DNA of 64,000 bases from Pegoplata infirma (Eukaryota > Arthropoda > Insecta > Diptera > Anthomyiidae), in NCBI GenBank assembly GCA_963921195.1, contig OY992536.1:178320995-178384994 (forward strand). Reading direction: 5' to 3'. Under the pieces are notes generated by a model. That model worked only from the letters and a program-made list of their open reading frames with translations. It was not told the DNA's origin and ran no database searches. Shown here piece by piece: positions 21,708 to 33,096 of this stretch. Position numbers and translations under genes: made by a program. Numbering within the stretch: the stretch's first letter is position 1; every line of letters starts with the position of its first letter.

Positions 21708-22538
21708 TATACCCTACACCACACTGTGACACAGGGTATAATGACATTGTGCTGATGTTTGTAACTACTTGAAATATTGGTCCTAGACCCACCTTTAAGT
21801 ATACCGATCGACTCGGAATCACTTTTTGAGTCGATTTAGCGATGTCCGTCTGTCCGTCCGTCCGTCTGTCCGTCCGTCTGTCTGTCTCTCCATATAAACG
21901 GTGTAAACACGATACAGGTCCCAATTTTTATTCAATTGACATGAAATTTGAAACTTAAGCCTCTCTTGGTCCAAGGACTATCTTGAACTATTGAAATTGG
22001 TCCATATTTAGACCTAGCCCCCATACAAAGGGCTTCTTTCGTTTTGGCTAAAATGACTCTAATAACCGTACTGTAATAGGTATATTTTCGAAATTCGGCA
22101 GGCAAACGTGTTTTGTCACAAATCATAACTCCAAATTTTAAAGAAATCGGACCAGTTTTTCTTGTAGCCTCCATACAAACCACCTTCCGATTTTCACATA
22201 AATCTCTCAAATTTCATGAAAATAGAAAATATTTATTTAAAATTTTGTTTTTGTATGTTAAACACGTACTTAGAAAACCTTATAAAATCTGATAATCATC
22301 GGACCAGTTTTGGACTTAGGCCCCTTGTGAAAATTTCGGGCTATGTGTAGTTAAAGCGGTTTATTGTCAATAAATAGAAGCCCAGTTCACTCAAATTTGA
22401 TTTGTGAGTGTTTTTTACACTTATTAAAGATTTGACAAAATATAGATCTAATCGGTCCATAGGACCCACTTTCCGAGAAACTCTGGTATAGGGTATTATA
22501 TGGTCGGTCCTGACCGACTATAATTTTCTTACTTGTTT
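21708..22538 (+). mobile_element. Full-length TATACCC-family repeat
   Basis: The head is an imperfect hairpin, TATACCCTACACCACACTGT...ACAGGGTATA (21708-21740), then TACTTGAAATATTGGTCCTAG, a GTCCGTCTGTCCGTCCGTC tract and CCCCCATACAAA. The tail is GGTCGGTCCTGACCGACTAT followed by TTTCTTACTTGTTTT. Tails at 39.1 and 60.7 kb match. No protein is encoded. The tail's GGTC/GACC palindrome could form a second hairpin. Confidence 0.78.
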
Positions 22539-22559
22539 TAATTGGAGAATTCTTCTGCA

Positions 22560-24440
22560 GAAATCCGTAAAAGAAAATGTTTGAGGACTAAAAAAATTTT
22601 CTTTGTGAAAAATCTAAGCCATTTTCTATAGAAAAAATGTCTCGGAATTCGAGACTTATTCTATAGGAGAAAAGTCTTAGAATCTGAGACTTATTCTATA
22701 GTAAAAAGGTCTCAGAATCTGAGACTTTTTTTATAGGATAAGGTACAGAAAAATTCTTAAATTTTTCACATCCTCAAACAATTTCTTTCGGATTTTTGTA
22801 GTCTAAGAATCTAAGACTTTTTCTATGGGAAAAAGACCTCAGAATCTCTTAATTTAAGACTTATTTAAAGGAAAAATGTCTTAGAATCTTAGTCTTTTTT
22901 AAAAAGAAAAATGTCTCAAAGTCTGAGACTTTTTATTGTTTAAAAAACATCTCAGTAGTTGAAAATTACTCAATTGGAAAAAGGTGCAAAATCTGGGACT
23001 TTTTCTTTGGGAAAAAGGTCTTAGAATCTAAGACTCTTTCTAAAGGAATAAGGTCTCAGAATCTCAGAATTTTAAACTTTTTTTTATAGGGAAATGCAAT
23101 CAGAATCTGAGACTTTTTCTACAGAAAACAAGTCTCAGAATCTATTACTTTTTCTATAGGAAAGAGGTCTCAAACTTCTCACAATCCAGGACTTTTTCTT
23201 TTGGAAAGAGTCTAAGAACCTCAGAATTTGTCTATAGAAAAAGGGTCTTAGAATCTGAGACTTTTTCCATAGGAAAAGGTTTCAGAATCGATACTTTTTC
23301 TAAAGAAAAAAGGTTTGACAATCTGAAACTTTTATAAAGAAAAGTCTATCACATTTTTAGGAAAAAAGTGACAGAATTTTAGACCTTTTCTATATAAGAA
23401 AAAGCTCTCAGAAGACTTTTTTACAAAAAAAAAAGGTCTAACAATAAGAATCTGAAACTTTTTCTGCAAAAAAAGTCTAAGAATCTGAGACTTTTTCTAT
23501 AGTAAAAAGGTATTAGAATCTGAGACTTTTTCCAAAAAAAAATGTTTAAGAATCTGATACTATTTCTGTAGCAAAAAGGTCTGAGACTATAAAACTTTTT
23601 CTTTAGGGAAAGGTCTCAGAATCTAAGGCTTTTTCTATAGAAAAAAGGTCTCAGAATCTAAAATTTTTTCAGTGCGAATTAAATCTAATAATCTGAGGCA
23701 TTTTCTATAAGTAAAATATATTAAAAATGCTTTAAAATATGAGTCTTTTTCGATAGTAAGTAAAAAGTTTTCAGAATCTTAGGTTTTTTGTTGTAGAAAA
23801 AAAGTTCTTAAAATCTGAAAATTTTTGTATGCGAAAAAAATCTCAGATTCTGAGACATTTTTTGTAAATAAGAAGTCTTAGTTTCTAAGACATTTTCCTT
23901 ATTAAAAATAATTTCTTCACGAAAAATGTCTCAACATCTGATTTTTTCTATGTAAAAAAAAATTTTCTATTGAAAAATTCTCAGATTTAGACGTGTAGTC
24001 AAATGTGTTAGAATCTGAGACTTTTTCTATATATACGAAATTTTACAATTTTGTTTTAAAACAAATTTAAAAAAATTATCTTAGCGAAATACTTATGATC
24101 ATGAAAACAAACCTTCTTCTTAAAATCTGAAAATTTTTGTATGCGAAAAAAGTCTCAAATTCTGAGACCTTTTTTTGTCAAGAAGAAGTCTTAGTTTCTA
24201 AGACATTTTCCCTATAAAAAATAATTTTTTCACGAAAAATGTCTCAGCATCTAATTTTTTCTATGTAGAAAGAAATTTTTTCTATTGAAAAATTCTCTGA
24301 TTTAGATTATTTACACGCCAAATGTGTTAGAATCTGAGACTTTTTCTATCAGTACGAAAATGTACAATTTTGTTTTAAAACAAATTTAAAAAAATTATCT
24401 AAACGAAATACTTATGATCATGAAAACAAACCTCCTTCGG
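22560..24440. repeat. Decayed field of GTCTCAGAATCTGAGAC words
   Basis: Roughly every 30-60 bp a variant of GTCTCAGAATCTGAGAC followed by TTTTTCTATAGGAAAAA appears, heavily mutated and unevenly spaced. It uses the same vocabulary as the homogeneous 35-bp satellite at 26.5-29.1 kb and looks like an older version of it. Within it, 23808-24118 and 24119-24432 are a tandem duplication with period about 311 bp. Confidence 0.8.
23808..24432. repeat. Tandem duplication, period about 311 bp
   Basis: CTTAAAATCTGAAAATTTTT begins both copies and TACTTATGATCATGAAAAC ends both. Identity is high but with scattered changes, so the duplication is younger than the surrounding decayed words. Confidence 0.82.
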
Positions 24441-24595
24441 CAAAAACTAATTAATTTTATGATTTTATAGCTTTCCATCACCGTTTTTGCAAAAAAAAGC
24501 CTTGTCTGGTTCAAATTTGCTAATTTCTAATAACAAAAAATTGGTTGAAACATTTTCATATAAGTCGTCGCTGTTAATTTCACTACACAGAGAAA

Positions 24596-24832
24596 AATAA
24601 ATTTCCAACTGAATTTTTCAGTTGTATCAATTCAAAATTCTGTTGCTGCTACGACATTTTGTTATGGCTAACGAATTTTGTAGTTGTTTCAATTAAAAAA
24701 CAGTTGTAATAACAAAATTTATTTCTAACTACCGATATTTAGTTGTTTCAACATTAATTTAAATGCATTCACCGATATTTTGGTGCAACAACCGAATTTC
24801 AGTTGGAAATCAGCAAATTTGTTTTCTGTGTG
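24596..24832. mobile_element. Short TA-flanked TIR element, CAACTGAAATT word
   Basis: TA + CACAGAGAAAAATAAATTT on the left and AAATTTGTTTTCTGTGTG + TA on the right define a 237-bp element. CAACTGAA(A)TT, or its complement, appears at both ends and variants such as TTAGTTGTTTCAAC recur inside. Non-coding MITE. Confidence 0.7.
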
Positions 24833-24839
24833 TACTAAA

Positions 24840-25240
24840 CATCAAAAATGCGACTGGCTAAATCCAAAATTTTGCTGGTCGAAAATCCGGTCTCCAAAAT
24901 TTTCCATCACATCAGGATTTTAAGAAAATTCAGGTCAAAGTTCACAAAAACCGCCGTTTTGTGCATTTTTGGAAACTCATAGCGGATAAACCGGATGTGA
25001 TGGCAACTTCTTCAAAGATTTAAATTTTTGGTATAATTTTTCTAAAAACGGGTTAAAATTATCGGATTTGTCCCAAATTAAGTTTAAATGAATGATCGTC
25101 TTGAATTCTGTCGAAAGGTGAAGAGAAATAAATTTGAAAGTTTTTTTTGTAAAAAAAAATCTTGAAGGTGAGAAAAAACGCAATTTTTTCAAATAGCGAT
25201 ATCTCGAAAACCGTTTCACCGACTTTTTTTTAATTTTCTA
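24840..25240. repeat. Diverged unit of the GCCACGG hairpin family
   Basis: TTAAAATTATCGGATTTGTC, then CAAATTAAGTTTAAATGAATG and GCGATATCTCGAAAACCGTT, parallel the units at 40.0-40.6 kb (TTAAAATGATCGGCTTTGGC, GCGATATCTCGAAAACCGTT). AATGCGACTGGC near 24847 resembles that family's end. Confidence 0.5.
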
Positions 25241-26535
25241 GTTCAAAACAAGGTGTTTTAGATTTTAAAATGTATTAAGTCTTAAGTTTTTTATTACCAT
25301 ATTATTTATTGCATTAATTTTAAAAAGCTTTTTTCAATAATTCCAAATTCAATTATTTAATTAAAATCATCGACATTTACTTAATAATATTAAAAGCTAT
25401 CAACCTCTCTCTAAGGAATTGTAATAGATAAAGTAAAAGACAAAAGTTTAATTTCTTAAGAAATAATATTTATTAAACATTTGTCGTTACCCTCAACCTT
25501 TACACTTTGGCAATAGAGAAGAGATAGAAGAAGTAGAAGAAAAACACAATTTATTTAAACTATTTCTGGAAAATAAAAAATAAACAAATTGTTACTCAAA
25601 CCATTTTTAAGGCAACCGACAGACAGACAGAAAATTTTCACAACACGTGCCATTTCTCTCAAGATGTAATTCAAAACCAACAACTTTAACGCTCGATTGT
25701 GTTGTGGTTGTTGTTATTGCAATTGCTATTGTTATTGTGTTGTTGGTGGTGGAAGTGGAAGTGAACCAAAAAGAATGTGCAACAACAACAACAGAAACAA
25801 CAAAAATGCTAAAAGTAAAATGAATGAAAATTAATTTTTAGCATTGTTTAGTTGTTTTTGTGTTTCTTACTTTATTTTTTTTTCTATGTTGCCATTTGCC
25901 ATAATTTCATTTGACCTTGACCAAGAAATCAGCAAGGAAATACGTAAGTTGGCTGCACTATGAAATGGAAACTACTGCTACCGCCACCATCATCACCAAG
26001 CTATCACCACCAACCACTACCACCTTCACTAACTTCCATTGTTGCATGTTTCAATTTATAGAATTATTTTTTTTTCTGTTCTTCTTCTTCTTTATACTGT
26101 GGTTTCACTTGATGTTATTTTTGTTGTTGCTTTTGTTCGAAAGTGCGTGTATATATTATTATAGTGTCTGTGTGTTGAACACTGTGTTAGTGTAACTAAC
26201 ACCATACTATAACACATACATATAAACATTCAGTCTGTATTTAACACTTGCACATTTTGTGCAGCAAGTGTTGTCTGATGTGAACATTGTGCAACAGCAA
26301 CAAAAAAAAAAAAAAAGGATTTTTTCAAGCTTAAATAATATTATCCTGTAAACTGATTTGAAAAAAAAATCGTTTTGCAAAAAAAAAAAAAAAATGGTGT
26401 TACTTTATTTATTGTGTAAATTAATATTTGAGATGAATTTTAAATTGGTTTTTATTATGCGTGTGCATACACTTAAAGAATTTTTATGGGTTTATTCAAT
26501 TGAATAATTTTAAATTAAAAATATTTTCCCATGGA
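25241..26535. other. Low-complexity, possibly ancestral non-coding DNA
   Basis: CAACAACAA/GTTGTTGTT, GGTGGTGGAAG and T-rich patches resemble ordinary fly non-coding DNA rather than transposons. No conserved coding frame; a frame at 25911-26195 is low-complexity and hydrophobic. The region may be part of the pre-insertion host sequence. Confidence 0.4.
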
Positions 26536-29081
26536 AAAAGAGTCTGACAGTCTCAGATATTTTTTCAATGGAAAAATTCCTAGACTCCGATTCTGAGACA
26601 TTGTTCCGATCGAAAAAGTTTCTAGATTCTGACTCATTTTTAATATCTAAAAAGTCTCATATTTTGAGACATTTTTCTTATAGAAAAACTCTCAACTTCC
26701 GAGATATTTTTCTTATAGAAAAACTCTCAAATTCCGAGATATTTTTCTTATAGAAAAAGTCTCAAATTCCGAGACATATTTCTTATAGAAAAAGTCTCAA
26801 ATTCTGAGACATTTTTCTTATAGAAAAAGTCTCAGATTCTGAGACATTTTTCTTATAGAAAAAGTCTCAGATTCTGAGACATTTTTCTTATAGAAAAAGT
26901 CTCAGATTCTGAGACATTTTTCTTATAGAAAAAGTCTCAGATTCTGAGACATTTTTCTTATAGAAAAAGTCTCAGATTCTGAGACATTTTTCTTATAGAA
27001 AAAGTCTCAGATTCTGAGACATTTTTCTTATAGAAAAAGTCTCAGATTCTGAGACATTTTTCTTATAGAAAAAGTCTCAGATTCTGAGACATTTTTCTTA
27101 TAGAAAAAGTCTCAGATTCTGAGACATTTTTCTTATAGAAAAAGTCTCAGATTCTGAGACATTTTTCTTATAGAAAAAGTCTCAGATTCTGAGACATTTT
27201 TCTTATAGAAAAAGTCTCAGATTCTGAGACATTTTTCTTATAGAAAAAGTCTCAGATTCTGAGACATTTTTCTTATAGAAAAAGTCTCAGATTCTGAGAC
27301 ATTTTTCTTATAGAAAAAGTCTCAGATTCTGAGACATTTTTCTTATAGAAAAAGTCTCAGATTCTGAGACATTTTTCTTATAGAAAAAGTCTCAGATTCT
27401 GAGACATTTTTCTTATAGAAAAAGTCTCAGATTCTGAGACATTTTTCTTTTAGAAAAAGTCTCAGATTCTGAGACATTTTTCTTATAGAAAAAGTCTCAG
27501 ATTCTGAGACATTTTTCTTATAGAAAAAGTCTCAGATTCTGAGACATTTTTCTTATAGAAAAAGTCTCAGATTCTGAGACATTTTTCTTATAGAAAAAGT
27601 CTCAGATTCTGAGACATTTTTCTTATAGAAAAAGTCTCAGATTCTGAGACATTATTCTTATAGAAAAAGTCTCAGATTCTGAGACATTTTTCTTATAGAA
27701 AAAGTCTCAGATTCTGAGACATTTTTCTTATAGAAAAAGTCTCAGATTCTGAGACATTTTTCTTATAGAAAAAGTCTCAGATTCTGAGACATTTTTCTTA
27801 TAGAAAAAGTCTCAGATTCTGAGACATTTTTCTTATAGAAAAAGTCTCAGATTCTGAGACATTTTTCTTATAGAAAAAGTCTCAGATTCTGAGACATTTT
27901 TCTTATAGAAAAAGTCTCAGATTCTGAGACATTTTTCTTATAGAAAAAGTCTCAGATTCTGAGACATTTTTCTTATAGAAAAAGTCTCAGATTCTGAGAC
28001 ATTTTTCTTATAGAAAAAGTCTCAAATTCTGAGACATTTTTCTTATAGAAAAAGTCTCAGATTCTGAGACATTTTTCTTATAGAAAAAGCCTCAGATTCT
28101 GAGACATTTTTCTTATAGAAAAAGTCGCAGATTCTGAGACATTTTTCTTATAGAAAAAGTCTCAGATTCTGAGACATTTTTCTTATAGAAAAAGTCTCAG
28201 ATTCTGAGACATTTTTCTTATAGAAAAAGTCTCAGATTCTGAGACATTTTTCTTATAGAAAAAATCACAGATTCTGAGACATTTTTCTTATAGAAAAAGT
28301 CTCAGATTCTGAGACATTTTTCTTATAGAAAAAGTCTCAGATTCTGAGACATTTTTCTTATAGAAAAAGTCTCAGATTCTGAGACATTTTTCTTATAGAA
28401 AAAGTCTCAGATTCTGAGACATTTTTCTTATAGAAAAAGTCTCAGATTCTGAGACATTTTTCTTATAGAAAAAGTCTCAGATTCTGAGACATTTTTCTTA
28501 TAGAAAAAGTCTCAGATTCTGAGACATTTTTCTTATAGAAAAAGTCTCAGATTCTGAGACATTTTTCTTATAGAAAAAGTCTCAGATTCTGAGACATTTT
28601 TCTTATAGAAAAAGTCTCAGATTCTGAGACATTTTTCTTATAGAACAAGTCTCAGATTCTGAGACATTTTTCTTACAGAACAAGTCTCAGATTCTGAGAC
28701 ATTTTTCTTATAGAAAAAGTCTCAGATTATGAGACATTTTTCTTATAGAAAAAGTCTCAGATTCTGAGACATTTTTCTTATAGAAAAAGTTTCAGATTCT
28801 GAGACATTTTCTTATAGAAAAAGTCTCAGATTCTGAGACATTTTTCTTATAGAAAAAGTCTCAGATTCTGAGACATTTTTCTTATAGAAAAAGTCTCAGA
28901 TTCTGAGACATTTTTGTTATAAAAAAAGTCTCAGATTCTGAGACATTTTTCTTATAGAAAAAGTCTCAGATTCTGAGACATTTTTCTTATAGAAAAAGTC
29001 TCAGATTCTGAGACATTTTTCTTAAAGAAAAAGTCTTAGATTCTGAGACATTTTTCTTATAGAAAAAGTCTCAGATTCTGA
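26536..29081. repeat. Homogeneous 35-bp satellite with palindromic core
   Basis: About 70 units, period 35 bp, each GTCTCAGATTCTGAGAC plus ATTTTTCTTATAGAAAAA. The core has perfect 8-bp inverted arms around one base. Units from about 26800 are nearly identical with scattered single changes (for example near 27448, 27652, 28260, 28645 and 28806), while the left edge (26536-26790) is degenerate. Edge decay with a homogenised centre is typical of unequal exchange. No function is implied by sequence alone. Confidence 0.95.
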
Positions 29082-30047
29082 GATATAATTTTACAAGGTT
29101 TTTAGTAATAAAATTGTAAATTTACAAATTTGTTGACGCGATAAAATTTACAAGGAGGTTTAGTAATTTTACTAGATTTTTTGCTACCTCCTATTTTTCG
29201 AAAATTCCTTGTAATTTTACAAGCTTTTTACCAATAAAATTGTAATTAAACAGTTTTTTGGCGCAATAGAAGTTACAAGGAATTCTCGTGAATTTACTAG
29301 ATTTTTTTTTTTGTAAAATTATCTTGGAAACTTTTAAAATTCCAAAAAAAAAAAAATGTGAATTTCGATCCAAATTTGTTTGTAAAAAAACAAGGAAAAC
29401 TGTCAAATACACAGAGATACAAAATCGAACTTTCGGAATCGGAATGGGATGAAACCAAAATCAGATGAAAGCTGACGTTTTCCACAAAACCCCCAAGGCC
29501 TTTTCTTAAGTCAGAGCTAGATTTTATTTTACACGCATTTTAAGTTGGTGATTTTAAAGCATTTACAATTTTTGTGTACTAAACATGTGCTACTTTCAAG
29601 GCCCATGGTGGGGCCCTTATTGGACATGTAGGGTCCAGTTTCCAAACTTAAGCTCAAAATTACTTCAGCTGTGACTGGTATGAATTTTTTTGCAATCGGT
29701 CCAGTACCTATTTACTGAATAGCCAAATTATTAAAATAAACCACTGTACACCGTTGCGTATGATTTTTATTTAAATGCAATTACAATATTAATCATTCGC
29801 CACTAATATAGTACAGTTTTCAAGCATTTATTATTATAATTGTAATTAAAGTGCACTAACTTCAAATGCCTGTATAAAAATCTAGCTCTGAACTAGAAAA
29901 AAGCCTTCAGGGGTTTGTTATGGAATATGTCAACTTTCACTTGCTTTTGGTTTCATCCCATTCCGATTTTGGGTGTTGCACTGTGATATTGGTAAAATGG
30001 GATTACGAGACTTTTCCTTGTAATTTGACAAAGTTTTTTTTTGTGTG
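29082..30047. mobile_element. TTTTACAAG element copy E2, left end lost into the satellite
   Basis: The right end TTGTAATTTGACAAAG...TTTTTTTTTGTGTG + TA matches E3 at 57308. Interior blocks TTGCTACCTCCTATTTTTCG and CAAGGAATTCTCGTGAATTT match E1. The expected left terminus is missing where the 35-bp satellite ends. A separate hairpin element (29410-29985) interrupts it. Confidence 0.66.
29410..29985. mobile_element. Hairpin MITE with ATA duplication and an empty-site relative
   Basis: The ends are CACAGAGATACAAAATCG and the complement of CACAGTGCAACACCCAAAA. Long inverted arms include TCGGAATGGGATGAAACCAA (29440s) and TTGGTTTCATCCCATTCCGA (29947-29966). ATA flanks both sides (29407-29409, 29986-29988). 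The related element at 57.2 kb reads TTAAATATTGGTAAAATGGG without interruption, giving an empty site. Non-coding. Confidence 0.75.
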
Positions 30048-30059
30048 TAGCAAAAACTA

Positions 30060-30141
30060 CTTTTTTGATAGAAAAAATGACTTTGAATCTCAGACTTTTT
30101 CTTTAGGAAAAATGTCTCAGAATCGAAGACATTTGTACAAA
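30060..30141. repeat. Relic of the GTCTCAGAATC word
   Basis: AATCTCAGACTTTTTCTTTAGG, broken by point changes, and ATGTCTCAGAATCGAAGAC are two degenerate units of the satellite vocabulary. Confidence 0.5.
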
Positions 30142-30149
30142 TCTAAAAT

Positions 30150-30524
30150 CAGGGTTGGCAACCGAAACCCACCTAGAATAACGGTATTTGGCTATTGTAC
30201 CGCAACTAATAAAGATATGGACATTTTCAAAAGCGATTATGAAAGCTGATGAAATTTCTAGTATTTTAAATGTGCCACTTCGTGTTTCTACCGGTTCGTT
30301 TTCGAAATATAGGTCAATACCTTTATAATACCGTTTGAAACGGTTTTATAACGGTATTGGCTTATATAACTAAAACGAACCGATAGAAACACGAAGTGAA
30401 ACATTTAAAATACTACAAATTTCATCAGCTTTCATAATCGCTTTTAAAAATGTCCATATCTTTATTGGTTACAGTACAATAGCCAAATACCGTTATTCTA
30501 GGTGGGTTTCGGTTGCCAACCCTG
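30150..30524. mobile_element. Palindromic hAT MITE, TSD TCTAAAAT
   Basis: The termini CAGGGTTGGCAACCGAAACC and the exact complement at the right end are hAT-like. The 8-bp duplication TCTAAAAT is perfect (30142-30149, 30525-30532). Nearly the whole 375-bp element is one long inverted repeat, so its RNA or single strand would fold into a hairpin. No transposase. Confidence 0.92.
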
Positions 30525-30684
30525 TCTAAAATTCAATTTTAAATTCCGTTCTTCAATTCTCCTAAAATACAAGTCATAAAAACTGGATTTTCGGAATTTA
30601 GACTAGGATGGGCCGTTTTTACACTTTATTCTTTGAGCGGTAAAGTGTACCCTTGAAATCCACGCATAACAGGAACATGATATA

Positions 30685-31250
30685 ATTCTCAACGTTATTA
30701 TTATTAAAGGAGTAAATTTAAAAAAAAACTTTTATGTAGGTAATTTTTAGAGCTTGAATTTAAGCTTATTAGCGTCCTGATTAACTAAATAATAAATGTG
30801 CTACAAGAGTCGATCTGGAAAACGAAATTATTTGTAGACATTTTTCAGAAAATGCTTTTGGAACTATTTCTAAGTCGATTTTTTCCAAGTTCAAACATTA
30901 AACATTTTAAAGAATGGTCGGATAGTTTTTATTCAGTAGAAAAAAATCGCATTTTTGACCTAAAATTCGTTTGACCACCAATTTTTTTTGTAAACAAAGA
31001 AAATATGTTTTTGGTAATGAGATATTAGAATAATTAAATTTTTTCTTTGTTTACAAAAAATTGGTGGTCGAAAGAATTGGAGGTCAAAAACGCGGATTTC
31101 TTCACTGTATTGAAATAACTTCATGTTTTGTTTAATAAAAAACTAATTGATTACTGATTAAAAACTTTTAGACCATTTTTTAAATTTTTAATGTTTGAAC
31201 TTAGAAAAAATCGACTTAAAAATATTTTTAACAAATTTTCTGAAAAATGG
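30685..31250. repeat. Large inverted repeat (family H)
   Basis: GTGGTCAAACGAATTTTAGG on one strand faces TTGGTGGTCGAAAGAATTGG, with TTTGTAAACAAAGAAAA / TTTTCTTTGTTTACAAA near the centre at about 31030. The outer segment CTCAACGTTATTATTATTAA is seen inverted at 31.98 kb, so the family is longer than this copy. Confidence 0.7.
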
Positions 31251-31895
31251 CTAAGTGGCAATAATCAGTATCTTTGGAAAAATGGCAACACCTAACATTT
31301 GTGTCTAAAATATAGACCATGTCTTGCAATGTTTGCAAAAATAAGTACTTAGATCAGAATTGATGAAGGAGAGGAAGAAGAATAATGATTACTAAAAATC
31401 AAAGTTTGTTTACACATAATTACAATAACAAAGTCTTCTGTTAGAAAAAACAACAGCAACAACCACACTCGAATTGAAAAAATCAGATTTAGTTGATACT
31501 TGCTTAACAGCCTACTTGGCGTATCGGTCTAGAGTGATTGTACGTTCCAAGCAGTTAATAGCAAAGTATTACAGATGATGATGAGTTCAATCCTTGTCGG
31601 CTGCGATCTGTAAATAATTTTCACATATAGAGTTTTATTGACTATTAACTAAATAAATTTGACATTAAAAGTTTTTCTGAAGATTATTATAACTGGATAA
31701 TATGAAACTAGTAAGAAACAAACCAGGATGTCTTAAATTTTTAGAAAAATTAAAATTTTTCTTTCACACTTTTCTCAATTCAAAACCATATATAACAAAT
31801 CAAAAAATTATAATACATAATTATAATTAGAGCCTGAGCTCGACTGTCTTTACAGAAACAATAATTTAAAAATTATTTAATTTTTTAGATTGATC
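31251..31895. other. Mostly unclassified spacer
   Basis: Contains a tRNA-like candidate (31515-31595, listed separately) and otherwise AT-rich DNA with no frame. Confidence 0.4.
31515..31595 (+). repeat. Weak tRNA-like SINE candidate
   Basis: TTGGCGTATCGGTCTAGAGTG resembles a pol III A box, and GAGTTCAATCC about 50 bp later resembles a B box. The spacing allows a long variable arm, but stem pairing is poor. A decayed tRNA-derived SINE is possible; this is not a working tRNA gene. Confidence 0.3.
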
Positions 31896-32082
31896 GTAGC
31901 ACATTTATTAATTACTCAATCTGGACGCTATCAAGCTTAAATGCTTTAAAAAATACCAATGTCAAAGTTTTTTAAATTTTACTCCTTTGATAATAATAAC
32001 GTTGAGAAAAAATCGACTTAAAAATATTTTTAAAAAATCTTCTGAAAAATGTTTATAAATAATTTCATTTTTCAGATCGACC
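31896..32082. repeat. Family H arm, first part
   Basis: GATCGTAGCACATTTATTAA, TCTATCAAGC-like sequence and CTTTGATAATAATAACGTTG, followed by AAAAAATCGACTTAAAAATA, match the arms at 30.7-31.25 kb in inverted or direct orientation. The hAT element at 32091 interrupts the next unit. Confidence 0.65.
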
Positions 32083-32090
32083 ATCGTAGC

Positions 32091-33088
32091 CAGTGTTGCC
32101 AAGTTAGCCATTTTCCGGCTAGATTTAGCTCCTTTTGAACTCGTTTAGCCGGAGAAAAAAGCATTTAGCTCTTAGCCGTTTTTTAGCCATTTTCGAAACT
32201 ATTTTAGCAGTTTTTTTAGCCATTTTTGAGTTTTCGGTTAAAAAGTAAATTTTAGTGTGCTTTTTATACTAAAATAGAGAATTTATTGGTTTTTAAGTTT
32301 GTACAGATCGATCACAGACTCTAATACTATTTTTTATAAAGGTTTGAGTTGAAAAATGAGGAGAAATTTTAATTTCTTAAAATTATAGACACTTCTGGTA
32401 TTCCAATACCGGTTTCAAACACTTTAGTTATGTGTTATCATCAGAAGGATTTTAAATGTTGGTTTGTTTTGATAGTAGGTAATTGTTTTTCATATATTTG
32501 CATTTTTATTAACACTAGTCTGGAATAGAATCACGTATATTTTTGTCATATTCGTACCATAAAAGTTATAAGTATGTACCAAATTTTAGACGTTCTAGTG
32601 ATGCCCGTTTCTCTGTCTTTTAAAAATACGCTAACGTTCAAAACTCAACTTAAAGGCTGATTGGTGAATCTTGGCATACATATTTTTGGAATTCTTCTGG
32701 TCATGTTTTAGCGAAAACGGTCCCAAGGGTAAAAAGTTTCACCTCAAATTCACGCGTTGAATTTTTTTTTTAATCCAAAATAACTAAAAAAGATTTTTTA
32801 CTTACATAAATACATTTTTTATATATATTTTTATAAAAAATTTTAATATAAAATATTTAAATCATTAAAAACTCTCTTCATTTTATATAAAATATGTCAA
32901 AACAGTAACAAAAGATCTCCTTATTTTATTATATGTATCAAAAACGGTACAAAATATGAATGTACATTAGTTCTTCTTAAAAAATAAAATATATATTTTA
33001 GCGTTTTTTTAGCCATTTTTTAGCCGTTTTTTAGCCGTTTTTTCGAAAGGATTTAGCCGTTTTTGGTTACCAAGTTCTGGCAACACTG
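32091..33088. mobile_element. hAT element, TSD ATCGTAGC, TTTAGCC word
   Basis: CAGTGTTGCCAAGTTAGCC and the complement of the right end CAGTGTTGCCAGAACTTGG are classical hAT-type ends. The 8-bp duplication ATCGTAGC is perfect (32083-32090, 33089-33096). The first 140 and last 90 bases repeat TTTAGCC/GCCGTTTTTTAG words, with none obvious in the middle. It lies inside a family H unit whose sequence resumes as ACATTTATTATTTACTTAAT. No transposase frame. Confidence 0.93.
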
Positions 33089-33096
33089 ATCGTAGC

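Noticed and set aside
25911..26195. 94-codon frame with a hydrophobic run
   Set aside because: Built from CCACCA and TTCTTCTTC simple sequence, with no splice or family signal.
26536..29081. Regular 35-bp repeats that could suggest a CRISPR array
   Set aside because: Units are contiguous with no variable spacers, the DNA is eukaryotic, and the unit is a satellite.
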